A DNA stretch of 64,000 bases from Apoda limacodes (taxonomy: Eukaryota; Arthropoda; Insecta; Lepidoptera; Limacodidae), in NCBI GenBank assembly GCA_946406115.1, contig OX291544.1:24941521-25005520 (forward strand), written 5' to 3'. Shown piece after piece: positions 33,546 to 46,161 of this stretch (its first letter is position 1; the number at the start of each line of letters is the position of its first letter). A program made the position numbers and the translations under genes. The notes beneath the pieces are model-generated. The model did no database searches, had not been told where the DNA came from, and worked only from the letters and a program-made list of their open reading frames with translations.

Positions 33546-34132
33546 AATATTTTATAGGCATAAATTACGATATTGTCAATAAGATATTTAAAACTAAAAA
33601 TTTATCATATTTAGTCAGTTCACGCGATCTCACATAAGGTTCAACATTGCAAATCACGCCTGTATTACTTTTATATTGCGTGAAATAATTTTATTCGTAT
33701 TAAGGTTTTTATTTTATTGTAAAAAAACACTAGGCACCCTATCAAAATTCTGTTTATTTTTTCTTTAATACGTAAACATATCTTTCTAGTGCAATAAAAA
33801 ATAATATGATACCCTTACAGAATATCGAGATCTATGACAAGTAAACTTATTTAAGAGCCTTTTTCAATTTGCTTTTCTTAAATTCTAAGGGTTTTTCAAA
33901 ATTCTGTTCGATTTTTTCTTTAGGTTATGCCTTAACCCAGCTTTAATATTTTTTCAGCTCTAATTAGAGCCATTTCTTCAATCTTGAATAAGTAAAATAG
34001 ACCCTATTTGAGACATTGGCCTAAATCGTGTTAATTAAAAATACGCAAAATTCACTTTTGTTACAAAATGATTTTATCTAAGCGCGTGCATTAAAACACA
34101 ATCGGTGAAGCTAGGCAGGTAGGATCAGCAAT
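33546..34132. other. AT-rich intergenic, nothing seen
   Basis: Two similar phrases (CAAAATTCTGTTTATTTTTTC near 33743 and CAAAATTCTGTTCGATTTTTTC near 33897) suggest a small degenerate duplication. No gene. Confidence 0.35.
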
Positions 34133-34268
34133 CTTAATCTCTATCCTCAAATCCAAACAAGCCGTACCGTCGCATCTCCGCAGAACCTTGTGGTTACGTG
34201 AGCAATCGCTTGTCAGTGTCACTATAAGACTTTGTCATGATTAATCTCAGGTAACGCATTTTACAGGT
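34133..34268 (+). repeat. Dispersed repeat family S, copy 2
   Basis: CTATCCTCAAATCC, CGTCGCATCTCCGCAGAACC and GTGAGCAATCGCTTGTCAGT match the reverse complement of 29281-29425. Only 67 bp separate it from a family A copy, so S and A may be parts of one larger element. Confidence 0.7.
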
Positions 34269-34335
34269 TTAAAACAAATGCCTACTATACGTTGCAGTTT
34301 CTAGAATCTTATGCATTTCATTACAATGAACAGCA

Positions 34336-34556
34336 ATAAATGCTTTAAAAATTTGCACAAGTGTTGAAACAATGGTCACTTCCAGATTTTTTATTGCATT
34401 AAATACAATAAATGAAAATCACTCATTTAGGTAATGCACTAGATAAAGGCAAGTTTTATAACATATGTTATTCTCAATACTTTAAGTGCTACAGTTCAGC
34501 CACGAAATTTGCACAAAAACGGCGTATTGACGCGGTCTAGCCTATATACCCCAGTT
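34336..34556 (+). repeat. Dispersed repeat family A, copy 3 (partial)
   Basis: Covers the AATTTGCACAAGTGTTGAAA to GCACAAAAACGGCGTATTG half of family A, then continues GCGGTCTAGCCTATATACCC, text also present in inverted form at 811-830. This sets one end of the family. Confidence 0.75.
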
Positions 34557-35970
34557 TTATTGGGCAAAATAGAGATACAAGAAATAAAATACATCATTTC
34601 GAACATAAAATATTTATAAAATTAAATATCATACTCCAAGTACAAGTATAATTTTAACTTGAATAAAAAGGCTATACTACCAAAATTACGATTTTTGGCA
34701 AGGAATTAAGGATTTAAGATAGTGGTTATGTCGGAATTCGTATGATGGAGTGAAAGCTTTCCGCTTTGCTTTATCGGTATGACACGGCTAAAAGGGATTT
34801 ACTTTACATATTGCTGTTTCAGTTACCGCTTTGGTAAGATATACACTTACGTTACATTAACATATAATATGATGCCTGATTCTCGCTGGGGTAGACAGAG
34901 AGACACCAAAGACTCTACTTATTATGCATCCTGGCATATTTTTTTTCTTTATCCGTATAAAGTACTAAATAATAATAGACAAGGGTTCGTCAATGTGGGT
35001 ATTGCTACCAAAATTTGTATAGAAGAATAGTAGTACAATAATAGTCGTAATAATGAAAAGGAGTAATATAATAGTACCTAATAGATAGCGAAATAATAAT
35101 GAATGAGCGTCGCGATGGGTTGCTTCTTGTCCCTAATGGCTTTTTAAACATGTTTGTAGGTAGGTACTAGAATAAGATACTTACGTGTTATTTACAAAAT
35201 TTAAATAATGAATGATTTGGTAAAAGAAATTATGTTTAATTTATATTTAGTTTAGTTCATATAATACAATATTTGGTGGCAAGAAGAAGAACATAGTAAG
35301 TAAACTTTTTACTAGCTAAAAGCATATGGAAAAAGCATAATTTTATGATGACTTGTTTCAACTTTTTAAAAATAAACGTATAACGTGTAAGAAACATAAG
35401 GTTTTAAATATATTTTTCAGGCTTTAAAAATTACCTACTCATTTCTGTGGCAAACTTTTGGTCAACAAGGTACTTAGGTACTTGTCCTAAAACTAAGTTG
35501 TTCTATGTAGGTCTCGTCAACGTCTAAAGTACTGTAGACTTTATTCTCAATAATATGATACAAAAGAACTCTCAGTACCATTTCTAAAAGATAGTTCATG
35601 AGATTTTTGTCTTTACTGGGTTAGCTATTATCTCTAGACTATGCCTATATAAAAAATCATCAAAATTTAATCTCACTGGCTCCTGATTAAATCTGCGTGG
35701 AAAACCCTACATTATCCGCTTTTGCGCAAAAGTTTTTTTTTTTTTAATTATACAAAAACAAACATAATGAACCCGTCCGAAACGCGGTTCGTCCTTACTA
35801 CTTTATACGTTAGTGATCAGATAATAAACCTATTTTTGATACTATTGCATTAAAGATAATGTTTTATTTCATGTTATTAAATAGATAACTTATTGTAGTT
35901 TGTTAAATGATTAAATACAACAATAATATAAATGAGTTATAAGTGTAATTTTGGTTCTAAAATTTTTAAA
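34557..35970. other. AT-rich intergenic, nothing seen
   Basis: The open stretch 34779-35030 (+) has no motif. No repeat was recognised. Confidence 0.4.
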
Positions 35971-36045
35971 TTGGCGTGGTGCAAATAGGCGTGGTGCAAA
36001 TTGGCGTGGTGCAAATTGGCGTGGTGCAAATTGGCGTGGTGCAAA
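35971..36045. repeat. 15-bp tandem repeat, five units
   Basis: TTGGCGTGGTGCAAA five times in perfect register; the second unit begins TA instead of TT. Confidence 0.95.
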
Positions 36046-36283
36046 TTCGGAAAGCACCTTAAAAAAGGATTGGAATTACGTAGTAGGTACATCATTTTGG
36101 TTGTTTTTACCATAAACATATATTACTTTTACTAAATAAACTTAAAGTTAATAATTAAAAAACATGAGTAACCTCACCAGTGACCTAAGTTTACCCGCAA
36201 AAAACAGGTAAATACCTCTGACTGTGCGATTTGTTGACTACCTACATGCAGACATGCGCTCAACCAATTTCAGAGACTTATAA

Positions 36284-36552
36284 TAGGTGCGTTCTATTGA
36301 CGGCATTGAAAGCTATGACAACGCATAGGCATTTAAATCGTTCTGTTCACCAAATGTAAACAAACAATAAGGTTGTTTACTATTTTGACAACGCATATAC
36401 TGCTCTACGTCCCGACCATGTGCAGCCAATGAATGCGGTCCGGAAGTGACGTCATAACGCATTCATTTTTGGTCAACAGAACGATTGAATGTGCGCATAG
36501 AGAGCATTGAGCGCATTCAATGCGTATAATGCCTGTCAATAAAAAGCCCCTA
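36284..36552. mobile_element. MITE M, copy 1 (269 bp)
   Basis: Imperfect terminal inverted repeats of about 24 bp: TAGGTGCGTTCTATTGACGG at the left, and CCTGTCAATAAAAAGCCCCT (reverse complement AGGGGCTTTTTATTGACAGG) at the right. The inside matches 56768-56956, including GCATTGAAAGCTATGACA and CATGTGCAGCCAATG. No ORF. The target duplication is uncertain. Confidence 0.8.
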
Positions 36553-36649
36553 ATGATATCATGTTATCAATACTTAATCAAACTACTTAAAATAAGTATA
36601 ATTGTTCGATTCATAAGTAATTAAACACTAATTATGCTTTTCTTGTATC

Positions 36650-36840
36650 TTGTTTATATTTCAAATTATCAACGTGGTATTCCTATGGCAACTCCTTGAA
36701 TATAGTAAGTTAAAAGTCTCCGTCTCTTTACCTATTCCTATGCAAAATTTCAGCTCAATTAGATGCTCCATTACGACATTTAAACAGAAAAAAAACAACC
36801 ACTCACTCTCGCACTTATTTGGATTGCTCTGTAAATTTTA
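36650..36840 (+). repeat. Dispersed repeat family T, copy 4 (eroded)
   Basis: GGTATTCCTATGGCAACTCC, CAAAATTTCAGCTCAATTAG and a CTCTCGCACTTATTTGGATT end follow the landmark order of the 21.4 kb copy. Confidence 0.5.
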
Positions 36841-37064
36841 TTAAAAAAATAGAAAGTGTATAGATTAGATATAAAATACTATAGTACTAGCTACATAAAC
36901 TAAACCTTTGTTATATACGTACATAGATCCGATCACGACAAAAGGTGTCTGTTAAGTAGTTGGTGCTGCATCGTGTAACTTAGTCTATGATACTATTACA
37001 CATGAATTGATTTCGTTAACTTTCAACAAATATTTTTTTTAAACCTTCTTCTTTCAATGTTTGG

Positions 37065-37138
37065 TCGCTAAGTGTGGTTGTAAGTTTACACCATTTCAAT
37101 ATGGCGACTGTAGTTTCGACTACTGAGAAAAGTTTGTT
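37065..37138 (-). repeat. Dispersed repeat family V, copy 2 (inverted)
   Basis: Reverse complement of the GGTGGTC...CGACCAAA core shared by 32562-32702 and 59522-59650. Confidence 0.5.
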
Positions 37139-40100
37139 GCAGTTTGCACTATGAAATATTGTTACTTACCATTTATTGTTATTAATTTATCAAACATGCT
37201 ACGATATATGGGACCATATCTTGCACAAGCTTCTTCGGCATAAATCGTACTTGCAGTACAGTATCAGAGAGCGGCCCGCAAAGTTTTAGCCGGCCGCTCG
37301 AGCGGTCGATTGTTGTAGTGATGCTTGAAACTACAACTGAACTACGTCTACTTATTATAAAAAAAAAACCAATAACACTTTTCGAAATCACACGTGCAAC
37401 ATTTTTACAAAATTATGAAAACTAAAAAACGGGTGTTTATAGTCGTTTCATCTGCTAAGACCCAGTATCTAAACGAAAGCTTTAGAAATGCAGAAACTCA
37501 AACAGTAATAAATATTCTTAAGTGAAAGCTTAATGACAAAATTTGAATTGCCTCATAAGTTTCGCAGAAATCGTCTAAAGTATTACCAAATGTCTAGGAA
37601 CTTTGACTACTTCGTCCAGGGTGCCAGTTACAAAAAAATAAAACAAACCTTGTTAAACAAGACCTCTGTTTTATGACCCACCACAAACAAGCGTACTATT
37701 TTTGACTTATCCCACTTGAAAAGATAAATATTGTTAAACAATGGTTAAAGGCCTCCCGGCATTGCAGCATTACAACATATTTTAGTACAAATAATATAAA
37801 TGGATGGGAGTTACTGATTTTAAAGGACGACCTCGATGCGTCGCCTAGCTAATAAGGGACCAGGGACTGAAACGGGGTGAAAAAATAGTGGGATGCAAAA
37901 GATCTTCGTTTTAGGGACAGCGTCTAAAAATCGGGGCATTCAATCTTAAGAGTTGATAGGACACACCCGTGCCCTGGAATTAATTAAGATTTTGAGAAAT
38001 TGTATTTTGTTTAAATTAAAATCTTGTTTTAAATTTTTTTTTGTAATTTGTTAAAATACTTCTAATTCAGTGTAGTGATCTGCGAAAGACGTAAACGAGC
38101 TAAGTATTCTAGATCTTACTTTACCATTATTGTTGCTGTTTCAGCGATTCTACAATTTTTTTGTGTCTGTACCATCAGTTAACAATTTATAAAAAACAAA
38201 CCACCACGCAGTAACAAAGATATTTTTTCTTTAACAATATGGTATTAACTGAGAGTGTTCCTACTATAATAATCAGGGCAGGACTGAGGGTTTGACAATT
38301 GATTTTCCGCCTCATAATAAATAAAAAGCATCTTAAAAGAAATGATCATTAAAAACTTGATCAAGACGGACGGACTTTTCCAGCTTACAACTGATGGCGC
38401 CGTCACACACAAAATACCTACGAGAACTTACTTTGATACAGAAAATACCTAGACCAAGGGCCGGATACCTACTCCCTTCTAAAATAGACGATCACGATCA
38501 CGATAATTATTTAGGTCTTCAGGGTTGAACACCGAGTATAACTGACGAACTTCGACGAGATTTTCATCTATTCAAATGAACTTAACACTCGCAATGTTTA
38601 GGTAAACAATTTAGTTAGACATCTAACTAGAGACTAATATCTTCTAAGTACGTATAGGGTCCATCACAGTATGTAATTTGAAAATGGAATGAACTTTTTT
38701 AAACACGAACATTGATAACTAAAGAGATTTTTATTATTTCAGACTGGCACAACACAAAAAATGTAAAAAAAGAAATCGAATTTTGAACGCAGAAAATTGG
38801 CGGCAAAATTACCTAAACTATTTTTATTATTGTCAATACAGTTGTCAATATAATAAGTTTTTTAAATAAACAGGTACGTTATTATGTTATTGTTTTAATT
38901 TACACGTATGTTTGAGCACTATACAAGCCTTGACCATAACTGAGCATAACCGGACTCTGAAAACTCATGATTGCCCGGTTATGCCGCATTTATTACGGTT
39001 ATGTACTAGGTATATATACGTTGTATATCGAAGACTGAAAATTTGATTTATTTTTCATTTAATTTATAAAGCGACCATTGTAGTGGTACTCAACTGTGTC
39101 TATAGTCTCACACATCCTCTCTTATATGTGTATTCCACAGTTTAAGCACAAAAATAAATTATAGATGTAAAATAATCTTCTTAAGTATCGTCATTATTCG
39201 TATCTGATGAAGTAATTTAAGATAATATTAATAATTCATAAAAACGAAAGCTTCATATAATTTTCTTTAGCGTAATATTATTCACCAGCTGTTTATGCGC
39301 ACGCTTTGCCTTAATTTCGCATTGGAATAAAAATCGCACAGATAATGACCATATTTAACTTTTTGGTAAATGCATTATCATCAGTTTTTTTATTTATAAT
39401 TGAAAAAAATAATTTCATAACATACATTTATATAAGCATACTTATATTAACCCTAGAGAGGGCGCGCTATGAGCATTTACCGCCCTCACCAAAAAAAACG
39501 TAAATAATTCGTAAAACAATTCCACGTTAAGTTTGCGCGTTTTAGTAGCTGCCCCTAATTTCGTTCACAACTCGTGCTGAAAGGCAAGACGCCATCAGTG
39601 CGCGTCATCAGATCTCGCCAGGCAGCAATTTGCTCACCGCGCGCCTTATCACGTAACCAAAAATTGTGTCATATATTGTTTACAAAATTGAAATTTAGTC
39701 TACATTACTACACATTACATTATACATTTTATGGTGCATTTATTTTGAAAACTAAAGAAACGCTTTAAATTTCAGAAACTATTACTCGATTAGAACAAAA
39801 ATTGAATAACAAGATCGAAGCTCAAACAGTGTCGATTAGAACAAAAAAAGAATAACATGATCTAAGCTCAAAAAGTGTCATGGTTCGTTGGTTGAAAGAG
39901 ATGGTCCTACTTAAGCCATGATCACACGTTCTTTATTGAGACATTAGAAACTCCTTTGAGGAACCAAATTCCTCGCTTAATACCTATAGACCAAGCATCA
40001 TCTTTAAAAAAGTAGGACAAATGCAGTATATGTCTGTCCAACAAAGAAACATAGTCGCACGAAAAAAGAATGTTGCAGATGCTCATAATTACCGTGCAAT

Positions 40101-40903
40101 GAACATCGCACATACCTATGTAAAGACTGTTTTGCCAACGCATATCCTGAAAATGTAGAATATATATAATTTAGTTAATTATTTTTCTGATTTTTATGAG
40201 TATTATATAGAATAATGTAGGATAAGTTAAAAAAGTCAAATAAAATGTTAGGTTTTCCAAAATCTTTTATACACCAAATTTCCTAAAACAAAGTTCAATA
40301 AATATGTTGATCTGTCATTACTTATTTGTGTTTTACTTAAATCCTGAGAAAATAAATTAATTTATGTGCCGTAGGTACTCCTACCTAAAATTGTCTATGA
40401 AAAGGAGCGGCAAAATGCTTTCTGTGATTTTTTCGAATATCATTTAAACTTTTCATAGTGTTTTTGAGTAAAAGGTTTTTAGGTAAAAAAACTCAACTCA
40501 AGATATTACAATATCAAAAACAAATAACAAATTTTAATTACATCATCATTACAATTTCATCTTTATTTCTTACACAGAAATGTATATTGATACTGTAGAC
40601 GCAATAATTAAATTATCGCGCCAGACGAAGAAACGCTCAGGGACTCTCCCTTGTTTAATTAAGCCGTCTGTCATTGCGTAAATTTAGGGAAAATCTTACT
40701 TTAATTAAGCATTATAGTCCAAGAAATATGTCTTTATATTGCGATATCTATTAAGATTATCTGACAAGTCGTATACAAAGACTTATACAACTCATCGAGG
40801 GAGAGGTTTTAGTATTATGATGGCAGAAGTGGATTTTAGGAAATGAAACCATAGACATATGTATATATTATTAGGTACTTCATTAGTAGCAGAAACAACT
40901 TTA
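37139..40903. other. Intergenic, no gene recognised
   Basis: A GC-rich patch at 37265-37320 (GAGAGCGGCCCGCAAAG, AGCCGGCCGCTCGAGCGG) lies within a minus-strand open stretch without a known domain. TTAA followed by CCCTAGAGAGGGCGCG at 39447-39466 resembles one piggyBac-type end, but no partner was found. CACTCGCG-type text around 39570-39650 is non-coding. The rest is AT-rich. Confidence 0.35.
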
Positions 40904-41488
40904 GTCAAATTTGAATATAGGAATGAGATAATAGTGGGTTCGATTCTCGCCTATATTCAAGTTGCTAGTATTTTAGGACAGACACTTTTTAAAAATATTC
41001 TTTAGGTACAATAATATTTATTAAATGTTTTCCTAATAACAAATTTATCTAAAATATAATTCTATTATAAGACCTAGATTAACTTAACACTTTACAATGG
41101 TTTATTACCTTTTTTTCTATTCACTACCTAATGGCACTGTATAGCTAAAGGCACTTTATATTGGAGATATAGGTCAGCCTAGGATTGACTGATATCACGT
41201 CGTGACGAATCGGAGAATTGCCACCTAGGCAACGTGGATGTCTGAGCCCATGGTCCTTGCTACCATAGCCAGCTGATCAGGGTTGCGCCTGGAACTCGGG
41301 GTCGCTGTCCTTCGCCGCCTGCTGATATTGCTTAGGTAAGAAGTACGAAGTCCTTCCAAGTTTGTTGACCTCTGATTTTTCATTTGGGCAGAGTGAGGTT
41401 CGCTTCGCTTATTCATATTAGATCGCTAAGTGCTGCGGCTGCAGTAAGAATCACTTATTCATATTAATTATTCAACGTATACGTAAAG
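40904..41488 (-). repeat. Left long direct repeat of the LTR element (585 bp; presumed R at the 3' end)
   Basis: Nearly identical to 46162-46770 in the same orientation, with few substitutions and one net 24-bp difference (extra TATCGGGTCACTGTCCCGTA in the right copy). Read on the minus strand it follows the gag-pol region and so occupies the 3' LTR position. It lacks the roughly 77 bp that extend the right copy to TGTAACGG (46085). It contains TTGAATATAGG...CCTATATTCAA (40911-40960) enclosing GGTTCGATTC. Confidence 0.9.
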
Positions 41489-41494
41489 CCTGCT

Positions 41495-41930
41495 ATGTTT
41501 TTTATAGGAGGGCTCGCTTCAATGTGTGTGTCAGTTACTACTTTGTGACGCGTATTTGGTTGACCAATCAATGGCCGCTTGCAATTTCGAGTTCGCCGAT
41601 TGGCCGAGTCGTTCTTCAAAATTTCTGGGAATTTCAATATTTCACTTGTGGAGAATTTGATTGGTCCACACGTCGTAAATTTCATTCACTCGCCGCTCTT
41701 GTTCTAGAAGTTTCTCGTACATTCAAATGTGATGTAACTTCCTGTAGCAAACTTCGTTTATGTACTTGTGTAGGTACATGTACGATGGCGAGCCGTGCCG
41801 TTGAATATTATAACATAACAATATTCCCTTCAAACTTACAAACAAAAAAAAACAATAAAAAAATGACTTTAATTCGGGCTGGATACAATAAAAATTTGCA
41901 TACTAAACTTAGACATTAGTTAGGTATAGT
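41495..41930 (-). promoter_or_regulatory. Presumed U3/promoter with heat-shock-element-like array
   Basis: At 41702-41724 the pentamer units TTC, GAA, TTC, GTA, TTC recur at an exact 5-bp spacing (GTTCTAGAAGTTTCTCGTAC), a heat-shock element with one mismatch. A weaker array (AAA, TTC, GGA, TTC) lies at 41618-41635. CCAAT-type motifs are near 41562 and 41599. On the minus strand TATAAAA at 41505-41499 lies 11 bp before the start of the left direct repeat. Together this looks like a promoter reading leftward into the repeat. Heat responsiveness is inferred, not shown. Confidence 0.45.
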
Positions 41931-43420
41931 CAAACAAAAATATTTACAACAGAACTGTTATCTACGTACAATTCAAAAATTACAACTCAATAATTAAGTA
42001 ATTGGCATTCAAAAGACTGGAATAAGTAGGTGTACCACCTACTTTACTCTCAATACAAAGTTATATGTCATATGAATGAATATCTACGTACTTAGGTACT
42101 TACTATGAATACAGCTATCAACATTATAATACAATATCTAATGCTTATACAGGCATTAGCTAGTACAGTTATAAAAACAATTACAAATACGATCTACAAA
42201 GCTTATTTTTCAAGGACAAATTTTTAAACACGTTTACAAAATGTAAAAGTTTATGACATTTGTGATAGTAATTACAAAATTAATTACAAAAACAAAATAT
42301 TTTTACAACAAGGTTTTACAAAGCTAAAAAATAAAAGCGTTTTGTTTTACAACGTCCTAAATAATTACAAAATACTATTTTAGTATACCTACCTAGCTAG
42401 ATTATCTGATTATTTTAAATCATATGTACCTAGTAATCTTTTTTTGTTGTGTTTGTTTTTTTTTATTTTTTGATATTTTTATTTTTATTAGGTTTTTTAA
42501 ATCTATTTTATAACATAATATTTAAATAACTGTTTCGCAAGACAAAGCTACCTAACCTAACTATACCTATTGTAAGTAGTTTTTTTTTGTTTAAGTTTGT
42601 AACCGAGTTACAAGTGTCTACGTGACGTTTTTGCACAAACTGTTTTTCAAATTCGCGACTTATAACTGAACTACTAATGAAAAGAATCTAACGTTATTAA
42701 ATGCAAAATTGAAATAAGAAAACCCTAAGCATATTTTAAGTCACCCTTAACTTCCTTTGGTACCCTGGTAAGAGCTAAAGGCGCTGCCTAGGATTTAATT
42801 TTTGGCTTCTTTGGGATCTGGACGGCATTTGACTGTCTTTTAGAGGATCAAATCTTTTCGTCACTCCGTTGAGGACTAAAATCGTTTGGAGACCGTAAAA
42901 GTTACTCACTAGAGCGTTTTGGAATAAAAATAAAAATCTTTTAAGTTGCGATTTAACGCGAGCCTATCAGTATATTAATATTATTACACAATAATATACA
43001 AATAAGATATATATAATATAAATTAGATATATTATCTAAATGTACGTGTATAGTATAATGTGTTAAGACTTTCGCGCGTCATCTATTCTTCATTCTAATT
43101 TACCGAGTAGGTTATGTATAGTGTAATAACTTGAAATATGTGTGTATGTATGTATGCATGGCCATGCTGTGTACGTGTATAACATATAAATACATAATAT
43201 AGTATGTTTATATTTATTATTATTTTTATATGCTTATTTTTACAACTATGTACATATTATTTTTTCTACCATTTAAAGCAAATGGTTTATTTTAGGTACA
43301 AAACTAACCCGATTTGGCTTAGTAAAAGTTTAACTTGTTAATCTGGTCATACCTACTTGTTTTTGGTTTTAAAATATAACTTATGTAGTGTTATAGTAAA
43401 GTTTATTTATTAGTTTACTT
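41931..43420. other. AT-rich segment between pol end and presumed U3
   Basis: No ORF with motifs. Rich in ATTACAAAAA-type runs (42140-42370) and T runs (42420-42500). It may be element 3' untranslated DNA or a later insertion. Confidence 0.35.
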
Positions 43421-45672
43421 TTATGATTTAATTATGTCAGAAACGTGATAAGTTCCTGTTTTTCCGGATTCCGTATCTTCTAGCAAATACGTGTGTTATC
43501 AGTGATTTTTTTAATAACTTTTGCCTTTATGAATTTTGGCGCTAATTTCTGCGAAAAAAAATCTATTGCTTTGGATAGGTAGTGTGACCTTCTCCACACA
43601 ATTGCTCCAATTTTATAATATACCATTTTTCTACGTAAATTATATCTTTCTGCGTTCTTTTGATACGCTAAAGTTAATGATTTTTGCACATTTTCAAAAA
43701 TATTGCTTAATGTTTTCAAGTTTGTTGCGTATTTAGACCTATCCTCTATTTCTGATGTATTTAGTTTATCAAAATCTATTTTGTGCGATTAACCATCTAG
43801 AATTAACTCTCTACCATGCATTAAAAAATACGGCGTGTATCCGTGTCCGAGGTTAACATGACTATTTAGTGGAACCTGTACATTATTTAGGTATTTTGTC
43901 CAATTTGACTATGGTCGTTCTGAACGTACGAAGCAATAGCGGTTTCTATCACATGATTATATCTTTCAACTACATTCGATTGTGGGTGGTATAAGTAATT
44001 ATAGATTGTTTTTGGTACATTATATATTTTTAAAATTTTTTTATAAAGTTCTGAAACAAATTGTTGTCCATTATCGCACATTATAGTGTGTGGGACTCCA
44101 TATTTTAAAAATATTTCGTTTTCAATATATTTTATCATAATATTAGATTTTGGTTATTTTAACGGAAAAATCCAGACGTATTTAGCAAATATATATGTCT
44201 ACCATTGTCAAGATGTATGTATGTGCAGAGTAACTACGAGGAAAGGGTCCGACTAGATCCATACTAAGAACGTTCGTGGGCGCGTTAACTTTATTTTGAA
44301 ACAACATTTTTCCAAAAGGTGGTTGGTTACTAGTTTTGTTGGCTTTGCACGTTTCGCAATTATTAATAAAAATTTTTACTGGTTTTAACATTTCTAGGCC
44401 AATAATATTGTAACTTTAGCTTTTTCAATATTTTAAAACATCCTAAGTGTGGTGAATTTTCACTACAATGAGTTTTTAATATTAAATTGTCTACCAATTC
44501 TTTTGGAACTACTAATTTCCAAGCATAATTTTTTTTAAGTGAGAGTTTGGGTTTGAAATTCCTATATAATTTATTATATTTTATCATAAATTTTTTATTC
44601 ATTTGTTTATTTTCAAGGGTATTATTATAATTTTTATTTTACCATTCTGCATTGGATTTAAAATTTTTTGGAAAATCAATATTAGCTTCATTTTCGAAAC
44701 GTGAAGGTATCTGGGACTGTATTAAATTTGCCTTTTTTGTGGATTATTTCGAAGTCGAATTGTGACAGGATTGTGCTCTAACGGGCTAAGCGACCGGAAG
44801 GGTTTTCTAAATTAGTTAACTATCTTAAACTAGCATGGTCTGTAATTATTGTAAAGTGAGTACCGTCAATGTAGTGTCTGAAATATTTTACTGCTTTGAC
44901 CACCGCGAGTAATTCCCTTTCTGTAGTACTATAATTTTGTTCGGTTTTTGACAAGGTTCGCGAGAAGTAAGCTATAGGGTGTTCCAAATCGTTATTATCG
45001 GTTTGAATTATGGCTGCACCTATACCTACTGCGGATGCATCACAGTGTATTGCAAAGGGTTTGCTATAGTTTGACACAATGAGAACTGGAGCCGTCGTCA
45101 GTGCATTTTTTAATTTTTGGAACGCGGTTTCTGCTTCTGAAGACCAAATAAATTTATTGTTTGTTATTTTTGTACTTGTTAATTTTGAAAGTGGGGCAGC
45201 AATTGTGGAGAAATTTTCAATAAAACACCTGTAATATGAAGCAAGTCCTACAAATTTTCTGACATCCTATTTGTTCTTCTAATTTGTATATAGAAATAGA
45301 AGAATCGAAAGTATTTATCAACGCTTTTTTAAAGTCTTCCCAAGAACCGAATTTATTTTTATTTATCGCGAACCATTTTTGCGCGGGACCATTCAAGAAT
45401 TCGCCGACAGTTTGTAACAGGATAACGTCTGGGATATTTCTTGAACTCTGTTACTGTTCTACTTTTTCTAGAAACTCAAAGGCACCTACTTCACCTAAAT
45501 ATTTTATTTCCCAATTTGCAATTTCTTGGATTAATTTCAATTTATTGTTAACGGAACCCTGATTTTGTTTGCTAATAATACACTTCTTTTTAATTTCTGA
45601 CAAAACTGCTAAATTAATGTCCGAGTCATCACTATCTCATGACGGCAAGTGTATTCCAGTAGGGTCATCCAT
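43421..45672 (-). pseudogene. Ty3/gypsy-type gag-pol remnant with internal deletion
   Basis: On the minus strand, from the 5' side: a gag-like start (45672; MDDPTGIHLPS then TGA) running to about 45270 with GPAQKWFA and SWEDFKKA motifs. It is joined near 45265 directly to the end of the reverse transcriptase (RKFVGLASYYRCFIENFSTI). RNase H follows at 45077-44820 (HCDASAVGIGAAI, ERELLAVVKAVKYFRHYI, TDHASL). The integrase zinc-binding part (44602-44300) has H...HLGCFKILKK and NNCETCKANK. The integrase core has MDLVGPFP (44270), CDNGQQF (about 44075) and HPQSNVVERYN, and a GPY/F-like end finishes at TAA 43423-43421. Protease and most of the reverse transcriptase are missing, and stops and frameshifts separate the blocks. 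It is a dead copy. Domain order RT-RNaseH-IN identifies Ty3/gypsy rather than copia. Confidence 0.88.
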
Positions 45673-46067
45673 TTTATATAAATTTATTTTTATTTAAGAA
45701 TATAACTACCGAATTTAATTTATTAACACTACTAATTTATACTTATTTTTTATTTTATTTTTTTAATTTAATTTTAACCACGGAACCCTAAAATTTTAAT
45801 ACGCGAAATTTATATTTTGCGACTATAATTTCATTTTTACACGAACACAATACCTATTTTTGTTTTACACTTATATTAGTTTATCACTTCACTAAAAAAA
45901 ACACTGCTGCAAAAAAATATTATTAGTACACATTTATAATATCATATAAGCTTATGGTTGATTGACTAAAATTGTATGAAATAATTTAGTTAAAATTCAC
46001 ATTAATTTACAAATGTTATCAAAACTTGCTAAAAATATAATGTGTCGTTCAAAAAAAAAATACATAT

Positions 46068-46084
46068 ACGTTGGGTGCCGAATT
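46068..46084 (-). other. Primer-binding-site-like sequence
   Basis: On the minus strand, CGGCACCCAACG follows ...CCGTTACA|AATT. It differs at two positions from TGGCGCCCAACG, a common retroelement primer-binding site. Its place between the 5' repeat and gag supports the LTR-element reading. Confidence 0.5.
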
Positions 46085-46161
46085 TGTAACGGTTCAGTTT
46101 GGGATTCGAACCCAAGCCTCGGCTAGCTATCACTTAGTCACCATGACTCAAGCGCTTGGCC
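46085..46161 (-). other. Presumed U5, tRNA-like
   Basis: Present only beside the right direct repeat. On the minus strand it contains TGGTGACTAAG and a perfect T-arm-like TTGGGTTCGAATCCCAA, and it ends CCGTTACA at the primer-binding site. Not an intact tRNA: no acceptor or anticodon arm forms. Confidence 0.45.

Noticed and set aside
37182..37391. Minus-strand 69-codon frame with CGPLSDTVLQVRFMPKKL
   Set aside because: Looks protein-like over a short part and may be a repeat, but it has no recognisable family, start or exon partner, so it was not called a gene.
39447..39466. piggyBac-type end (TTAA + CCCTAGAG)
   Set aside because: No matching inverted end or second TTAA border, and no transposase text nearby.
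46085..46161. Possible tRNA gene
   Set aside because: Only the T arm and a weak A box are present; acceptor and anticodon arms do not form, and it sits where U5 of an LTR is expected.
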